DNA of 64,000 bases from Paracoccaceae bacterium (GCA_014323785.1 JACONJ010000023.1:16885-80884); one strand, 5' to 3'; positions 22,903 through 32,499 are shown, counted from the first letter of the stretch. Numbers and translations are program-made. Notes: generated by a model from the sequence alone, not told the origin.

Positions 22903-25305
22903 ATGCCAGACAGTCAAACAACATACCCCGTTTTGCCTTTGCGCGACATTGTGGTGTTTCCGCATATGATGGTGCCGCTGTTTGTAGGTCGTGAAAAATC
23001 CGTTCGCGCACTGGAAGAGGTGATGAAGGACGACAAGCAGATATTGCTCTCGGCACAGATTGACCCGAGCGTCGATGACCCAACCGCCGACGGGATTTAT
23101 CGGGTTGGCGTTCTTGCCAATGTGCTGCAGCTCTTGAAACTGCCCGATGGGACCGTAAAGATCCTGGTCGAGGGACGCAGCCGGGTCAAAATCACCGAAT
23201 TCGTTGAAAACCCCGAGTTCTTCGAAGCCTGCGTCAACCCGCTAAAAGAAAACCCCGGCGATAAGGCCGTGATCTCTGCCCTGCTGCGCCCGGTCGGCGA
23301 AGGGTTCCAACGCTACGCGAAGATCAAGAAGAACATCCCGGAAGAAGCACTGAGCTCAGTCGCGGAGACGCAGGATTCCGCCCGTCTGGCCGACCTGGTC
23401 TCGGGCCATCTGAGCATTGAGGTGCGTCAGAAGCAAGAACTTTTGGAAGCCCTGGACATATCCGAACGCCTGGAGAAGGTCTTTGGCCTGATGCAGGCCG
23501 AGATGTCCGTCATGCAGGTCGAGAAAAAAATCAAGACCCGCGTGAAATCGCAGATGGAGCGGACGCAGCGCGAATACTACCTTAACGAGCAGATGAAGGC
23601 GATTCAGCGCGAGCTGGGCGATGGCCAGGACAGTGCGAATGAGGTGGCCGAGCTGCAAGAGCGCGTGCAGAACACGAAACTCTCCAAAGAGGCGCGCGAG
23701 AAAGCCGAAGGCGAGATCAAGAAACTGAAATCAATGCCACCTATGTCCGCCGAGGCGACCGTGGTGCGCAACTATCTGGACTGGATTCTGTCGATCCCCT
23801 GGGGGGTGAAATCCCGCGTGAAAAAGGATCTGGGCCAGGCTGAAAAAATCCTGGATGATGACCATTACGGGCTAGAGAAGGTCAAAGAGCGGATTGTTGA
23901 ATACCTTGCCGTTCAACAAAGGTCAAAAAAGCTGAAAGGTCCGATCCTTTGCCTTGTCGGCCCGCCAGGTGTGGGGAAGACCTCGCTTGGCAAATCGGTC
24001 GCCAGGGCCACAGGGCGCGAGTTCATTCGCATCAGCCTTGGCGGTGTGCGCGATGAGTCTGAAATCCGTGGCCATCGGCGAACCTATATCGGTTCCATGC
24101 CCGGCAAAATCATTAAGGCAATGAAAAAGGCAAAAACCACGAACCCGCTGATCCTTCTCGATGAGATCGACAAGATGGGCCGGGATTTCCGTGGTGATCC
24201 GGCATCGGCCATGCTTGAAGTGCTGGACCCGGAACAGAACGGCTCGTTTGTTGATCACTATCTGGAGGTCGAATACGACCTCTCAAACGTGATGTTTCTG
24301 ACCACGGCGAACTCTTACAGCATGCCAGGTCCGCTTCTGGACCGGATGGAGGTTATCCCGCTGGCGGGCTACACCGAGGACGAAAAGCGCGAGATCGCCA
24401 GGCAGCATCTGATCGATAAGCAAATCGGGAATCACGGGCTCAAAGCCTTTGAATTCGAGTTGACCGAAGAGGCCCTGACCAACGTCATCCGCTACTACAC
24501 GCGCGAAGCGGGGGTTCGGAACCTGGAACGGGAGATTGCAAAACTGGCGCGAAAAGCAGTGACCAGCATCATCAGGAAACAGGCGAAAACCGTCACCGTC
24601 ACGCCGGAGCAGCTAGAGGACATGCTGGGTGTCCGCCGCTTCAAGTTCGGGCTGGCAGAGGAGGACGATCAGATCGGTGTTGTCACGGGGCTGGCCTGGA
24701 CCTCGGTTGGCGGGGATCTCCTGTTGATCGAGGCACTGCGTTTGCCGGGCAAAGGCCGGATGAAGACCACCGGCAAACTTGGTGATGTCATGAAGGAATC
24801 CATTGATGCGGCCTCTAGTTTCGTGCGGTCCATCGCGCCCCGGATCGGTGTGAAGCCACCGCGGTTTGACAAATGGGATATTCACGTCCACGTGCCCGAA
24901 GGCGCAACCCCCAAGGATGGCCCTTCTGCGGGTATTGCGATGGTCACGTCGATCGTCTCGGTGCTGACGCAGATTCCGGTGCGCAGGGACATCGCCATGA
25001 CCGGTGAGGTGACCTTGCGCGGCAATATCCTGCCCATTGGCGGGCTGAAGGAGAAGCTGCTGGCAGCCCTGCGCGGCGGGATCAAGACCGTGTTGATCCC
25101 GCAAGACAATGCAAAGGATTTGCCCGAAATTCCCGATAACGTGAAGGACGGGCTGGATATCGTTCCGGTGGCGCACGTGTCCGAGGTGTTGAAGCACGCA
25201 CTGGTGGTTGACCCCGAACCGGTGGAATGGGATGAAGCGGTTGAAGACGCCGCCGCACAGGCCACACTGGACACCCCTGATGCGGGGACAACCACCACAC
25301 ACTAA
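22903..25305 (+). CDS. lon: ATP-dependent protease Lon
   Basis: 800 residues: N-terminal LON domain (YPVLPLRDIVVFPHMMVPLFVGR), central coiled part, AAA+ domain with Walker A GPPGVGKTSLGKS (about residue 352) and Walker B LILLDEIDKMG, and the C-terminal protease domain with catalytic Ser675 in PKDGPSAG and the lysine in GGLKEKLLAA. It degrades misfolded and regulatory proteins. I place the start at ATG 22903 (MPDSQTTYPVL), after GGAAGG; a longer frame from 22828 lacks family sequence. It is transcribed alone from the RpoH-type promoter. Confidence 0.98.
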   Translation: MPDSQTTYPVLPLRDIVVFPHMMVPLFVGREKSVRALEEVMKDDKQILLSAQIDPSVDDPTADGIYRVGVLANVLQLLKLPDGTVKILVEGRSRVKITEFVENPEFFEACVNPLKENPGDKAVISALLRPVGEGFQRYAKIKKNIPEEALSSVAETQDSARLADLVSGHLSIEVRQKQELLEALDISERLEKVFGLMQAEMSVMQVEKKIKTRVKSQMERTQREYYLNEQMKAIQRELGDGQDSANEVAELQERVQNTKLSKEAREKAEGEIKKLKSMPPMSAEATVVRNYLDWILSIPWGVKSRVKKDLGQAEKILDDDHYGLEKVKERIVEYLAVQQRSKKLKGPILCLVGPPGVGKTSLGKSVARATGREFIRISLGGVRDESEIRGHRRTYIGSMPGKIIKAMKKAKTTNPLILLDEIDKMGRDFRGDPASAMLEVLDPEQNGSFVDHYLEVEYDLSNVMFLTTANSYSMPGPLLDRMEVIPLAGYTEDEKREIARQHLIDKQIGNHGLKAFEFELTEEALTNVIRYYTREAGVRNLEREIAKLARKAVTSIIRKQAKTVTVTPEQLEDMLGVRRFKFGLAEEDDQIGVVTGLAWTSVGGDLLLIEALRLPGKGRMKTTGKLGDVMKESIDAASSFVRSIAPRIGVKPPRFDKWDIHVHVPEGATPKDGPSAGIAMVTSIVSVLTQIPVRRDIAMTGEVTLRGNILPIGGLKEKLLAALRGGIKTVLIPQDNAKDLPEIPDNVKDGLDIVPVAHVSEVLKHALVVDPEPVEWDEAVEDAAAQATLDTPDAGTTTTH

Positions 25306-25562
25306 GGCAGACGCCCCGAAAGCCAATTAAACCGAAAACCGGTCGCCGCATCGCCAGGCAGTGGGCGGGAAATGGTTGCCTTTTTTGGTATGGCGTTATG
25401 TCTGGGAGTCTGCAAGCGCAGCAGCCTGCGGTTCAACACCTGGCATAATCAAGCGGGGCAGGGGGTTCAGAGCGGAAAAGTTCTGCCAGAGCACTCTGCA
25501 TCCCCGCATGAACACGGGGGGGCTTGCGAACCCTGATGCGGCAAGCTAAACACCGCCCCCAC

Positions 25563-25637
25563 GGGTGATTAGCTCAGTGGTAGAGCGCTTCGTTCACATC
25601 GAAGATGTCGGGAGTTCAAATCTCTCATCACCCACCA
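25563..25637 (+). tRNA. tRNA-Val (anticodon CAC)
   Basis: 75 bases with CCA encoded. The acceptor GGGTGAT pairs with ATCACCC; the D-arm includes TAGCTCAGTGGTAGAGC; the anticodon stem CTTCG/CGAAG closes a loop TTCACAT, anticodon CAC; the T-arm is GGGAGTTCAAATCTCTC. It reads GUG. Confidence 0.95.
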
Positions 25638-25916
25638 CGTTTCCTTGGGTGGGTGGGTGCCCTACGCCGTCTGTTTCGTGTCCCTGGCTGGACAGGCTCT
25701 GCCGCGTATCCGATGATCCAGCCTTGGGGCGTGTTTGGGGGCATGCCGCCTTTCGGGGAAGGCTGTGGGTGCTTTGGCAGTGTTCCCCTTTACGCAGACA
25801 TGGCGTACGGTGGACTGGATTGTGCCGCACAGGGTAGTGGCCAACGTGGCGCGGGTTGCCATGATAGTGCTCTGTGTTTGAACTGGCTTTGGCGTTTTTG
25901 CAGTGCGAGTTGGGGC

Positions 25917-26492
25917 ATGGACATCGCGGGCGATCTTTTCATCCTGCGGCATGGCGAAACCCGCTGGAATGCCGAGGGCCGGTTGCAAGGCCACCTTGAC
26001 AGCCCTTTGACTGATCGGGGTGTTGCGCAGGCCCGGGCGCAGCGGGCGATCCTCGCCCCCGTTTTGCCCGGGGGCAGCGTCGCACGGGTCAGCCCATCCC
26101 CACGCGCCATGCAGACCGCCGAAATCGCGCTTGCGGGCCTGGATGTTCCGGCGGCAAAGGACGCCCGGTTGCTGGAGGTCGATCTGGGCACCTGGCAAGG
26201 GCACACCCTGGACGAGATCGCCGCGGCCAATCCGCATGTTGCAGAAAATCAGGATCCGCATCTATGGAAATTCACCGCCCCTGGGGGCGAAAGCCTGGAG
26301 CATATGACCGCCCGTTGCCGCGCCGTTTTGGAAGACATTACCGGCCCAACCGTTCTGGTCACCCACGGCGTCACCTCACGGCTGTTACGCTGCCTGGCCC
26401 TGGGCATGTCACCAACTGGTCTTGCCGCACTGCCGGGCGGGCAGGGGGTGGTGCATCGACTCTCTGCCGGTGTGGCGCAGATTCTGCCGTAG
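25917..26492 (+). CDS. Histidine phosphatase (phosphoglycerate-mutase-like) family protein
   Basis: 191 residues. FILRHGETRWNAEGRLQG holds the RHG motif with the phospho-accepting histidine (H12). SPSPRAMQTAEIAL, LLEVDLGTWQGHTLDEI, PGGESLEHMTARCRAVLEDI and VLVTHGVTSRLL (second catalytic histidine) complete the branch-1 histidine-phosphatase fold. Family members act as cofactor-dependent mutases or, more often at this size, as phosphatases of small metabolites; the substrate cannot be told. The ATG at 25917 starts the family similarity. The longer frame from 25605 would overlap the tRNA gene and is rejected. It lies between two tRNA-Val genes. Confidence 0.88.
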   Translation: MDIAGDLFILRHGETRWNAEGRLQGHLDSPLTDRGVAQARAQRAILAPVLPGGSVARVSPSPRAMQTAEIALAGLDVPAAKDARLLEVDLGTWQGHTLDEIAAANPHVAENQDPHLWKFTAPGGESLEHMTARCRAVLEDITGPTVLVTHGVTSRLLRCLALGMSPTGLAALPGGQGVVHRLSAGVAQILP

Positions 26493-26675
26493 CGGCCCGA
26501 ACGCTGAGGGTCCGGGATACATTGCACATTGGGCAGCTCTGCTCTCCCCCGCACGCCCGACGTACCGGACGGGTTGTGGATGGTCGCTGCCGGGGTCATG
26601 ACCGCGATTGTGCGCCCTGTCCTGATCCAGGGCTTGCCCGGTGCCGCTGCATTGGATAGAGTGCGCCACTGGCTT

Positions 26676-26751
<76 letters not shown>

Positions 26752-26847
26752 TGACATTCGCTTTTGGTTTTGATGGTTCGCCTTGTGTATTGCAACGAGG
26801 GGGATTGTTTCTGTCAATTTCGCTCCCGTGGTCGTGATTGTGCAGAT

Positions 26848-27345
26848 TCAATGAGCTTCTTTTTGGGGCGGGGTTATTTTGAGGGCCTTTGTCAGCGGAT
26901 CACCGCAGCTGATCGCTTCTGTAATTTCGCTTTGTCCACGGAAACTAATCTTTTTCTTTTTTATATCCTTCCTCAGATAAGAATTACCTATACTGCCCAC
27001 AAAAACCAGTTGAAACTTTGGTATGATGTTGGGCGGCAGAATCTTGCAGGCAACTTTGGCACCCGCCTGAAGTTGGGCCAGGGTTTGCCCGCTTTTCTTG
27101 TTCCTGCCACCTGACAATTCCATCGGCACCACCCATTCTGGCACGTCATCCGCACCATCGGCGATAAACAGGTAATCACAGCGCGTTTCGCTTTCGCCGA
27201 GTAGTGCGCCGGGTTTGTCAAAGTCGATAATTACATGAGGGGCGGGGGCACCATCAAGATTCACGCTACATTTTCCTTTGTTGCAGCTGTGGACAAAGCA
27301 TTTGGGATTCAGTTTTTCCCTGATGGCTTCTGTAAGGCTGGTCAT
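26848..27345 (-). CDS. Small nuclease-like partner protein of the adjacent ATPase
   Basis: 165 residues; no family that I recognise. After an N-terminal cysteine-containing segment (CFVHSCNKGKC) comes a stretch that could be a PD-(D/E)xK-like core: CDYLFIADGAD, then WVVPMELSGGRNK, then QTLAQLQAGAKVA. The pattern D…(13-18)…E-L-x followed by a QLQ-helix is seen in restriction- and resolvase-like enzymes, but the usual lysine after E-x is a serine here (ELS), so activity is uncertain. The end is lysine-rich (RKDIKKKKISFRG). The ATG at 27345 overlaps the stop of the ATPase gene (ATGA), so the two are coupled. Local GC is lower than around it, suggesting acquisition. Confidence 0.7.
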   Translation of the reverse strand: MTSLTEAIREKLNPKCFVHSCNKGKCSVNLDGAPAPHVIIDFDKPGALLGESETRCDYLFIADGADDVPEWVVPMELSGGRNKKSGQTLAQLQAGAKVACKILPPNIIPKFQLVFVGSIGNSYLRKDIKKKKISFRGQSEITEAISCGDPLTKALKITPPQKEAH

Positions 27346-28817
27346 GGCGTTCCATTGATAATATCGGCCCACCGGTTGTGCAGGTCTTGTGCGACCGAAT
27401 CAAAGTCCGAGGCATAGCCGCCCTGGTCTGCATCCCAGGGCATTTCATGGATGCGGGTGCCAGTGCTGGCATCCTGCGGGGATTCAAAAAGCCAGACCCC
27501 CACATCATCTGGCGAAAGCATAGCATCATCGGGTGAAACCGCGGCGGATTCACCCGCATCTCCGGCGGCAACAAGATTTGCAATTTCTTCCAGCACCCAT
27601 TCGCTATGGGTGGTCAGAAGAACGCGAACCCCATGCCGGACCCAGCCCGCGATTTCACGGGCGAATGCCACCTGCATGGCGGGATGCAGATGTGCCTCGG
27701 GCTCCTCAAGGATCAGCAAATCCCCCGGCCGGACATAATGGCGCAGATACAGCGCGACCGGCGCGAGTTCAGAAACCATGGAGGACACATTCACAAGTGG
27801 CAGCGACCGGGGCTTATCCCAGCCCTCAGGTGTATAGGTGAACCGGGGGTAACTGACATCTGTTCTTTCGACGGTGATTTTTCCATTCAAAATGTTGCTT
27901 TCCAAGCGGGTGGCCATGTCTTTTCCGGGGCCTCTCCTCTCACGAGCCCCGTAACCCATCCCGCCAGAGGAATCGGCAAGATCAACCAGATTTTTCAAAA
28001 AGTCAGTCAATACCCCGGACAGGGCGGGCAGGGATGATCCTCCGCCAATGCCCGCACGGGATGCGTTTTGTATCAGGGTACTGACCACCACCTGATGGGC
28101 ATGCATCACGCCGCCCCGATCCGCAGGCAGATAAAAGCTATCTGGCGTATACAAAAAGCGACGCAAAAGCGACATAACTGAGGGGGCAATCCTGTTCCCA
28201 GCTTCGGTGTCAATGCTGAGCACAGCACCCTCAAGGCTGTTCATAGCATCCTCAAGTTCTTTTCGAACCCCCTCTTTGAGGTGGGGGGGCGTTGGAAAAG
28301 ACAAGTGCCAAGTTTCTGCGGCCTTCGCGTCAATCGATATCTTGCCCGCCTGGGTAATTTTGACGTCCTGGCTGCGCAGCAGAGGGCGGGTGGCATCCCC
28401 GTAATCAATGCTTATACGGGCCAGTGGTTCGACTCCTTCCCGCACAAGATGGCCGGGCTTGGACATCCCGAAACAGCTTAGAAGGCCGTCCTTTAATTCC
28501 TCTTGTGTGCCCCTAAAGGCAGATTCAAAAATCTTCTGGTCACTATCCGTCAGCTGCACCATCTGATCATGCTGAAGGCTTTCCAGCCAGGCGTTCGGGT
28601 TTTCGGGAAAGGGTCTGTTATGGCGTTCGGATTGACGCCTTAACGCAAAACGGAATCCCAGAGATGAAAGGCCATTTAATTGCTTTTCCATCGCATAGAT
28701 CAATGTGGCCAGCCAGGATTTGCCGGTATTGCTTGGGCCGGTAAAGACGGTCAGCGGGCGCAGATCCACCGCGCCCTCCGCGATAGGGCCGAAATTCTTT
28801 ATCTTGAATTTTGCCAT
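27342..28817 (-). CDS. AAA-family (SMC/OLD-like) ATPase of a two-gene cassette
   Basis: 491 residues. The Walker A motif is FTGPSNTGKSWLATLI (residues 25-40). The ABC/SMC-type Walker B is LLILEEPEAHLHP (about 367-379), followed by the H-loop LLTTHSEWVLEEI (about 404). The start MAKFKIKNFGPIAEGAVDLRPLTVF is typical of AAA_15/AAA_21 ATPases found in defence systems such as OLD, Septu and retron effectors. No TOPRIM nuclease domain follows the ATPase, so a nuclease or effector function would have to come from the coupled partner gene. The cassette adjoins tRNA-Val, and its codon use is more AT-rich than its neighbours. Confidence 0.85.
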   Translation of the reverse strand: MAKFKIKNFGPIAEGAVDLRPLTVFTGPSNTGKSWLATLIYAMEKQLNGLSSLGFRFALRRQSERHNRPFPENPNAWLESLQHDQMVQLTDSDQKIFESAFRGTQEELKDGLLSCFGMSKPGHLVREGVEPLARISIDYGDATRPLLRSQDVKITQAGKISIDAKAAETWHLSFPTPPHLKEGVRKELEDAMNSLEGAVLSIDTEAGNRIAPSVMSLLRRFLYTPDSFYLPADRGGVMHAHQVVVSTLIQNASRAGIGGGSSLPALSGVLTDFLKNLVDLADSSGGMGYGARERRGPGKDMATRLESNILNGKITVERTDVSYPRFTYTPEGWDKPRSLPLVNVSSMVSELAPVALYLRHYVRPGDLLILEEPEAHLHPAMQVAFAREIAGWVRHGVRVLLTTHSEWVLEEIANLVAAGDAGESAAVSPDDAMLSPDDVGVWLFESPQDASTGTRIHEMPWDADQGGYASDFDSVAQDLHNRWADIINGTP

Positions 28818-28980
28818 TCCGGCCCCTTTGCTCCGCGGGGGGCTGACGTTGAACTGAATGATGCTTTGATGAAACGGTCGCTCAGGCGTGTCAAGTATGC
28901 CGTGCAGCGCGGCGGTCAGGCGGCGATCCAGCTCAGGTGAACACCCAAAACAAGTGCCGTCAGCGTCTGCATCGCACGCG

Positions 28981-29865
28981 CTAAAGTTTCATCCCGTGCA
29001 TCTGCCGGAACCGCTGGATCAGGCTGGAGGTATCCCACCGCCCGCCGCCCAGCTGCTGGACCTCGGCATAGAATTGGTCAACCAGCGCGGTGACTGGCAG
29101 GCTAAGGCCCATGGACTTTGCCTGTGCCAGCGCGATTCCCAGATCCTTGCGCATCCAATCCACGGCAAATCCGTGGTTGAACTTATTATCCACCATGGTG
29201 CCCGCACGGTTTGCCAATTGCCAGGATCCACCCGCACCCTGGCTGATCAGATCGGCCACTTTCTTTGGGTCAAGCCCCGCCTTTATGGCGAAGAACAGCC
29301 CCTCTGACACGCTTTGAATCGCGCCGGCGATGCAAACCTGGTTGATCATCTTTACCATCTGGCCCGCGCCGACCGGCCCGAAATGCATGATCACTTTGGC
29401 ATAAGCCCCGATCACGGATCGGGCGGCATCAAAATGCGCCTGTTCCCCTCCGCACATGATCGCCAATTGTCCGGATTCGGCCCCCGCCTGTCCGCCAGAG
29501 ACCGGCGCATCAACCCAACCGATCCCGGCCCTGGCTGCCTCTGCCCCCAACTCCCCGGTGATCAGGGCCGAGATGGTGGTGTGATCGACAAACACCGCGC
29601 CCCTGGCCATGCTGGCAAGCGCACCGTCCGGTCCCGTGGCCACCGCGCACAGGTCATCATCATTGCCGACGCATGCCATAACAAACGCCGCCCCTTCGGC
29701 GGCGTCCCTCGGGGTTGCCCCAACGCTGCCGCCATGGTCCGCCACCCAGGCCTCGGCCCTGGACCGGGTGCGGTTATAGACCGTCACTTCATGCCCTGCG
29801 GCGCACAGATGCCCGGCCATCGGGTAGCCCATCACGCCCAATCCCAGGAACGCCAGTTTCGCCAT
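28981..29865 (-). CDS. NAD(P)-dependent 3-hydroxyisobutyrate-dehydrogenase-family oxidoreductase
   Basis: 294 residues. The N-terminal Rossmann motif is LAFLGLGVMGYPMAGHL. It continues with VYNRTRSRAEAW, FVDHTTIS, WVDAPVSGGQAGAESGQLAIMCGG and the catalytic lysine region HFGPVGAGQMVKMINQVCIAG, all hallmarks of the beta-hydroxyacid dehydrogenase family. The C-terminal helices end in SSLIQRFRQMHGMKL. Possible substrates are 3-hydroxyisobutyrate (valine breakdown), tartronate semialdehyde or related acids; the sequence does not decide. GAGGAGG before the ATG at 29865 fixes the start. The stop of pxpA lies 42 bases upstream of this start on the same strand, so it may belong to that operon. Confidence 0.92.
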   Translation of the reverse strand: MAKLAFLGLGVMGYPMAGHLCAAGHEVTVYNRTRSRAEAWVADHGGSVGATPRDAAEGAAFVMACVGNDDDLCAVATGPDGALASMARGAVFVDHTTISALITGELGAEAARAGIGWVDAPVSGGQAGAESGQLAIMCGGEQAHFDAARSVIGAYAKVIMHFGPVGAGQMVKMINQVCIAGAIQSVSEGLFFAIKAGLDPKKVADLISQGAGGSWQLANRAGTMVDNKFNHGFAVDWMRKDLGIALAQAKSMGLSLPVTALVDQFYAEVQQLGGGRWDTSSLIQRFRQMHGMKL

Positions 29866-29906
29866 GCTTGCCTCCTCTCGAATCCGTAGTTTTCCCTTCA
29901 AGAGAC

Positions 29907-30722
29907 CTAGCAGCCGTCCCCTGAGCAGACCAGCCCCCGGCGACGTGCTGCGCCGCGCCGCCCGTCAAAGGGGCAAAGCGTGATCCCCTCTGCCTCCAGT
30001 GCCGCACGGACGGCACGGGCGATATCAACCGCTTCGGGCGTGTCACCGTGCAGGCAGATGGTGTCGATCATCGCTGGCACCGGCACCCCGTCCCCGGGGA
30101 TGATCGTACCTGCCTTGACCATCCGGATGATCCGCGCCCCGGCAACCTTTGGATCATGGATCACCGCGCCGGGCACCGAGCGATCAAGCAGCGTCGCATC
30201 GGGGTTATAGGCGCGATCCGCGAATATCTCTCCGGCCCAGGCGCAGCCAAGGGTGCGCACGGCCTCTTCCTGTGCGGTGGTGGCCAAAACAGTGATGATC
30301 AGGTCAGGATCAACCGAGAGTGCCCCAGCGTAGCACGCCCGTGCCATGGCGGCATCCCGGGCGCACATATTGGCCAGTGCACCATGCAGCTTCAGGTGCC
30401 GCACCCGCCCGCCTGCTGCCCGCGCCATGGCCTGTGCCGCGCCCAGTTGATAGCGGATCAGATTGGCCAGGCTCTCATGGTTCAAATGCATCTGGCGGCG
30501 ACCAAACCCTTGCAGATCGGCAAAGCCGGGATGTGCACCGATACCGACACCGCGCTCAGCCGCCATCGCCATCGTCCTGGCCATGACATCGGGATCACCC
30601 GCATGGGCACCACAAGCGATGTTGGCCGAGGTCACCAAGGCCAGCAATTCCGCATCGCGGCCCATGACCCAAGGGCCGAAACTTTCGCCCATATCCGCGT
30701 TCAAGTCAACAGAACGGCTCAT
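29907..30722 (-). CDS. pxpA: 5-oxoprolinase subunit A (LamB/YcsF family)
   Basis: 271 residues starting VDLNADMGESFGPWVMG, with ITSANIACGAHAGD (here VTSANIACGAHAGD), GIGAHPGFADLQGFGRR, VRHLKLHGALANMCARD, FADRAYNPDATLLDRS and ICLHGDTPEAVDIARAV. These are the conserved metal- and substrate-site blocks of PxpA. With PxpB and PxpC it hydrolyses 5-oxoproline (pyroglutamate) to glutamate using ATP. Its start overlaps the pxpC stop (ATGA), giving the order pxpB-pxpC-pxpA. The C-terminal tail (RRGAARRRGLVCSGDGC) goes beyond the usual end and looks unconserved. Confidence 0.94.
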   Translation of the reverse strand: MSRSVDLNADMGESFGPWVMGRDAELLALVTSANIACGAHAGDPDVMARTMAMAAERGVGIGAHPGFADLQGFGRRQMHLNHESLANLIRYQLGAAQAMARAAGGRVRHLKLHGALANMCARDAAMARACYAGALSVDPDLIITVLATTAQEEAVRTLGCAWAGEIFADRAYNPDATLLDRSVPGAVIHDPKVAGARIIRMVKAGTIIPGDGVPVPAMIDTICLHGDTPEAVDIARAVRAALEAEGITLCPFDGRRGAARRRGLVCSGDGC

Positions 30723-31732
30723 ATCTCATCCTCCTGTCCAGTGACGGCCCCATCAACCAGGCGATACCTGAGCAGATCGGCAATCGTTTCCGGGGATCGA
30801 ATTAATGGCTTGATGCGGCGCGGCAAAGCGGCCTGCGCCTTATCCGCCGCCTCTTGCGCGGTGCAGGCCTCTTTCCACGACAAGAAGCTGAAGGTCAGTT
30901 TCGCCTTCGCCGGTGTTTGCACAGCTTTCGGCAGGTCAGCGGGCAGAACCGACGCGATCCGGGGATAGCCCCCGGTGGTCTGGCACTCGGCCAACAGGAT
31001 CACTGGTACCCCGTCGCCGGTGATTTGCACATCTCCTGGTGCGATCCCCTCGGACACGATGGAAAGACCCTCTGATAAACCAAAGCCCTCTCTCTCTCCC
31101 ATCAGCCGCAATGCCATACGGTTTGAGCGTGGGTCAGGGCGAAACGTGCCCGCTTTGAACCGGGCGCGGAGCTCCGCCGGAAAAAGCGCGGTCTGAATCG
31201 AAGGCATCAGCCGCAGAATTCCACCCGAAAAGCGGTCCGCCACCGCCAAACCCAGACCGATTCTGCCACCAGTGTCGGTCCCGATCGGCAGCACATCACC
31301 CGGTGCCAGTGCCGCCCCCAAACCAGCTGTCAGATGGGTCGCACGCCCGCCCAGAACCAGGGGTACCTCAATGCCACCTCCGAAATGCAGATAACCGACG
31401 CGCCCCGCAAGCGGGCGACCGATGGTCAACCGCACCCCTGGCAGCAGCAGGTGGCTGGCTTGCCAGGCCAGCGTTCTGTCCCCAGCGTGAACCTCCATTG
31501 GCGCACCGGTCAGGGCAATGCGCACGGGTTCTGTCACTTCGCACTGAATGCCCGCACCGATCATTTCTACTGCAGCTAATTGCGGGCTTTGGCCAAGCAG
31601 AACCGCCCCTTCGTGAATTGCCAGCCGGTCCAGTGCCCCGCCACGCGACAAGCCCTGGGCCAGATGGCCGGTGCGGCCCAAATCCTGGACCGTGGCCCCT
31701 GGCCCGGCGCGATGCACCACCAAATGCCTCAC
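30719..31732 (-). CDS. pxpC: 5-oxoprolinase subunit C (biotin-dependent carboxyltransferase-like)
   Basis: 337 residues: VHRAGPGATVQDLGRTGHLAQGLSRGGALD at the N-terminus, GRVGYLHFGGGIEVPLVLGG, and RLMPSIQTALF…RFKAGTFRPDPRSNRMALRLMG with VSEGIAPGDVQITGDGVPVILLAECQTTGGYPRI. This is the KipA/PxpC family, related to allophanate-hydrolase and urea-carboxylase domains. Together with PxpB it probably forms the ATP-using kinase part of 5-oxoprolinase. It overlaps both neighbours by four bases, so the three genes are strictly coupled. Confidence 0.93.
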   Translation of the reverse strand: MRHLVVHRAGPGATVQDLGRTGHLAQGLSRGGALDRLAIHEGAVLLGQSPQLAAVEMIGAGIQCEVTEPVRIALTGAPMEVHAGDRTLAWQASHLLLPGVRLTIGRPLAGRVGYLHFGGGIEVPLVLGGRATHLTAGLGAALAPGDVLPIGTDTGGRIGLGLAVADRFSGGILRLMPSIQTALFPAELRARFKAGTFRPDPRSNRMALRLMGEREGFGLSEGLSIVSEGIAPGDVQITGDGVPVILLAECQTTGGYPRIASVLPADLPKAVQTPAKAKLTFSFLSWKEACTAQEAADKAQAALPRRIKPLIRSPETIADLLRYRLVDGAVTGQEDEI

Positions 31733-32499
31733 CCGACCTGCTCCGCCTCGGCACCGCCATCACTGCCATCCGGGTCGGCCAGAAGGCGTTCGATATGATC
31801 CCGATCTGTGGGCACGAAACTTATTTCATCGCCAGGGCGCAGAGGGAACGCCACAGTCGCCCCTGGTCGAAAGGACCGAAACGCCGTTTGCCCCACATGC
31901 CGCCACCCGGTTGGCGAAGGACGCGAGAACAACACGAATTGCCGGACGGCCTGGACCAGAGCACCCTGGGGTACCCGGGGCGTCAGGCTTGTCTGGCGTG
32001 GAATGTCCCACCGGGGCGGCAGCACGCCCAGATAGGGCTGGCCGGGGGCAAAGCCGATGGTCAGCACACGGACGCGGACCTGCGACCACTCGGTTATCGC
32101 CGTCGCCGTATCCACGCCTGCCGCCTGTGCCGCACTGTCCAGACCGGGGGCCAGGGATCCGCCGAAAACAGTGGGGATGCGCCAATGTCGCCGCCCGTCT
32201 GGCAAGGGCGCATCATACCAGTCACGGGATTGCAAAAGCGCACGCAGGCGATCCGATACATCCGCGCTGGATTGCGCCCCGGCGACCAGCCGCACCACGA
32301 CAGAGACGAGGGTGGGGGCAGTCTCGGCAACCTCTGCCCAGTTTAGGCACTCCAACTCGGCCCGAAACGCCAGGGCCGCGCGATTTGGTGCCTCGGTGAA
32401 CCGGTTGGCAAAACTCACCAGAAGTGCGTCCAACCCCATGGGTCGAACAAAAGGAAAGGACGGCGCACGCCCATCGAGTGACAAAGAGGCCAGGATCAT
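31729..32499 (-). CDS. pxpB: 5-oxoprolinase subunit B (allophanate hydrolase subunit 1 family)
   Basis: 256 residues. ALLVSFANRFTEAPNRAALAF opens the domain. VPVVFGGSLAPGLDSAA-type sequence (here IPTVFGGSLAPGLDSAAQAA) and IGFAPGQPYLGVLPPRWDIPRQTSLTPRVPQGAL with GWRHVGQTAF match the KipI/PxpB family. It is the partner of PxpC in the ATP-dependent opening of 5-oxoproline. The start is set at ATG 32499 after CGGAG; ATG 32439 (MGLDALLVSF) is an alternative nearer the start of family similarity. It is the first gene of the pxpBCA operon. Confidence 0.92.
   Translation of the reverse strand: MILASLSLDGRAPSFPFVRPMGLDALLVSFANRFTEAPNRAALAFRAELECLNWAEVAETAPTLVSVVVRLVAGAQSSADVSDRLRALLQSRDWYDAPLPDGRRHWRIPTVFGGSLAPGLDSAAQAAGVDTATAITEWSQVRVRVLTIGFAPGQPYLGVLPPRWDIPRQTSLTPRVPQGALVQAVRQFVLFSRPSPTGWRHVGQTAFRSFRPGATVAFPLRPGDEISFVPTDRDHIERLLADPDGSDGGAEAEQVG

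Noticed and set aside
25605..25916. Long N-terminal extension of the histidine phosphatase gene
   Set aside because: The frame begins inside the tRNA-Val gene and lacks family similarity until the ATG at 25917.
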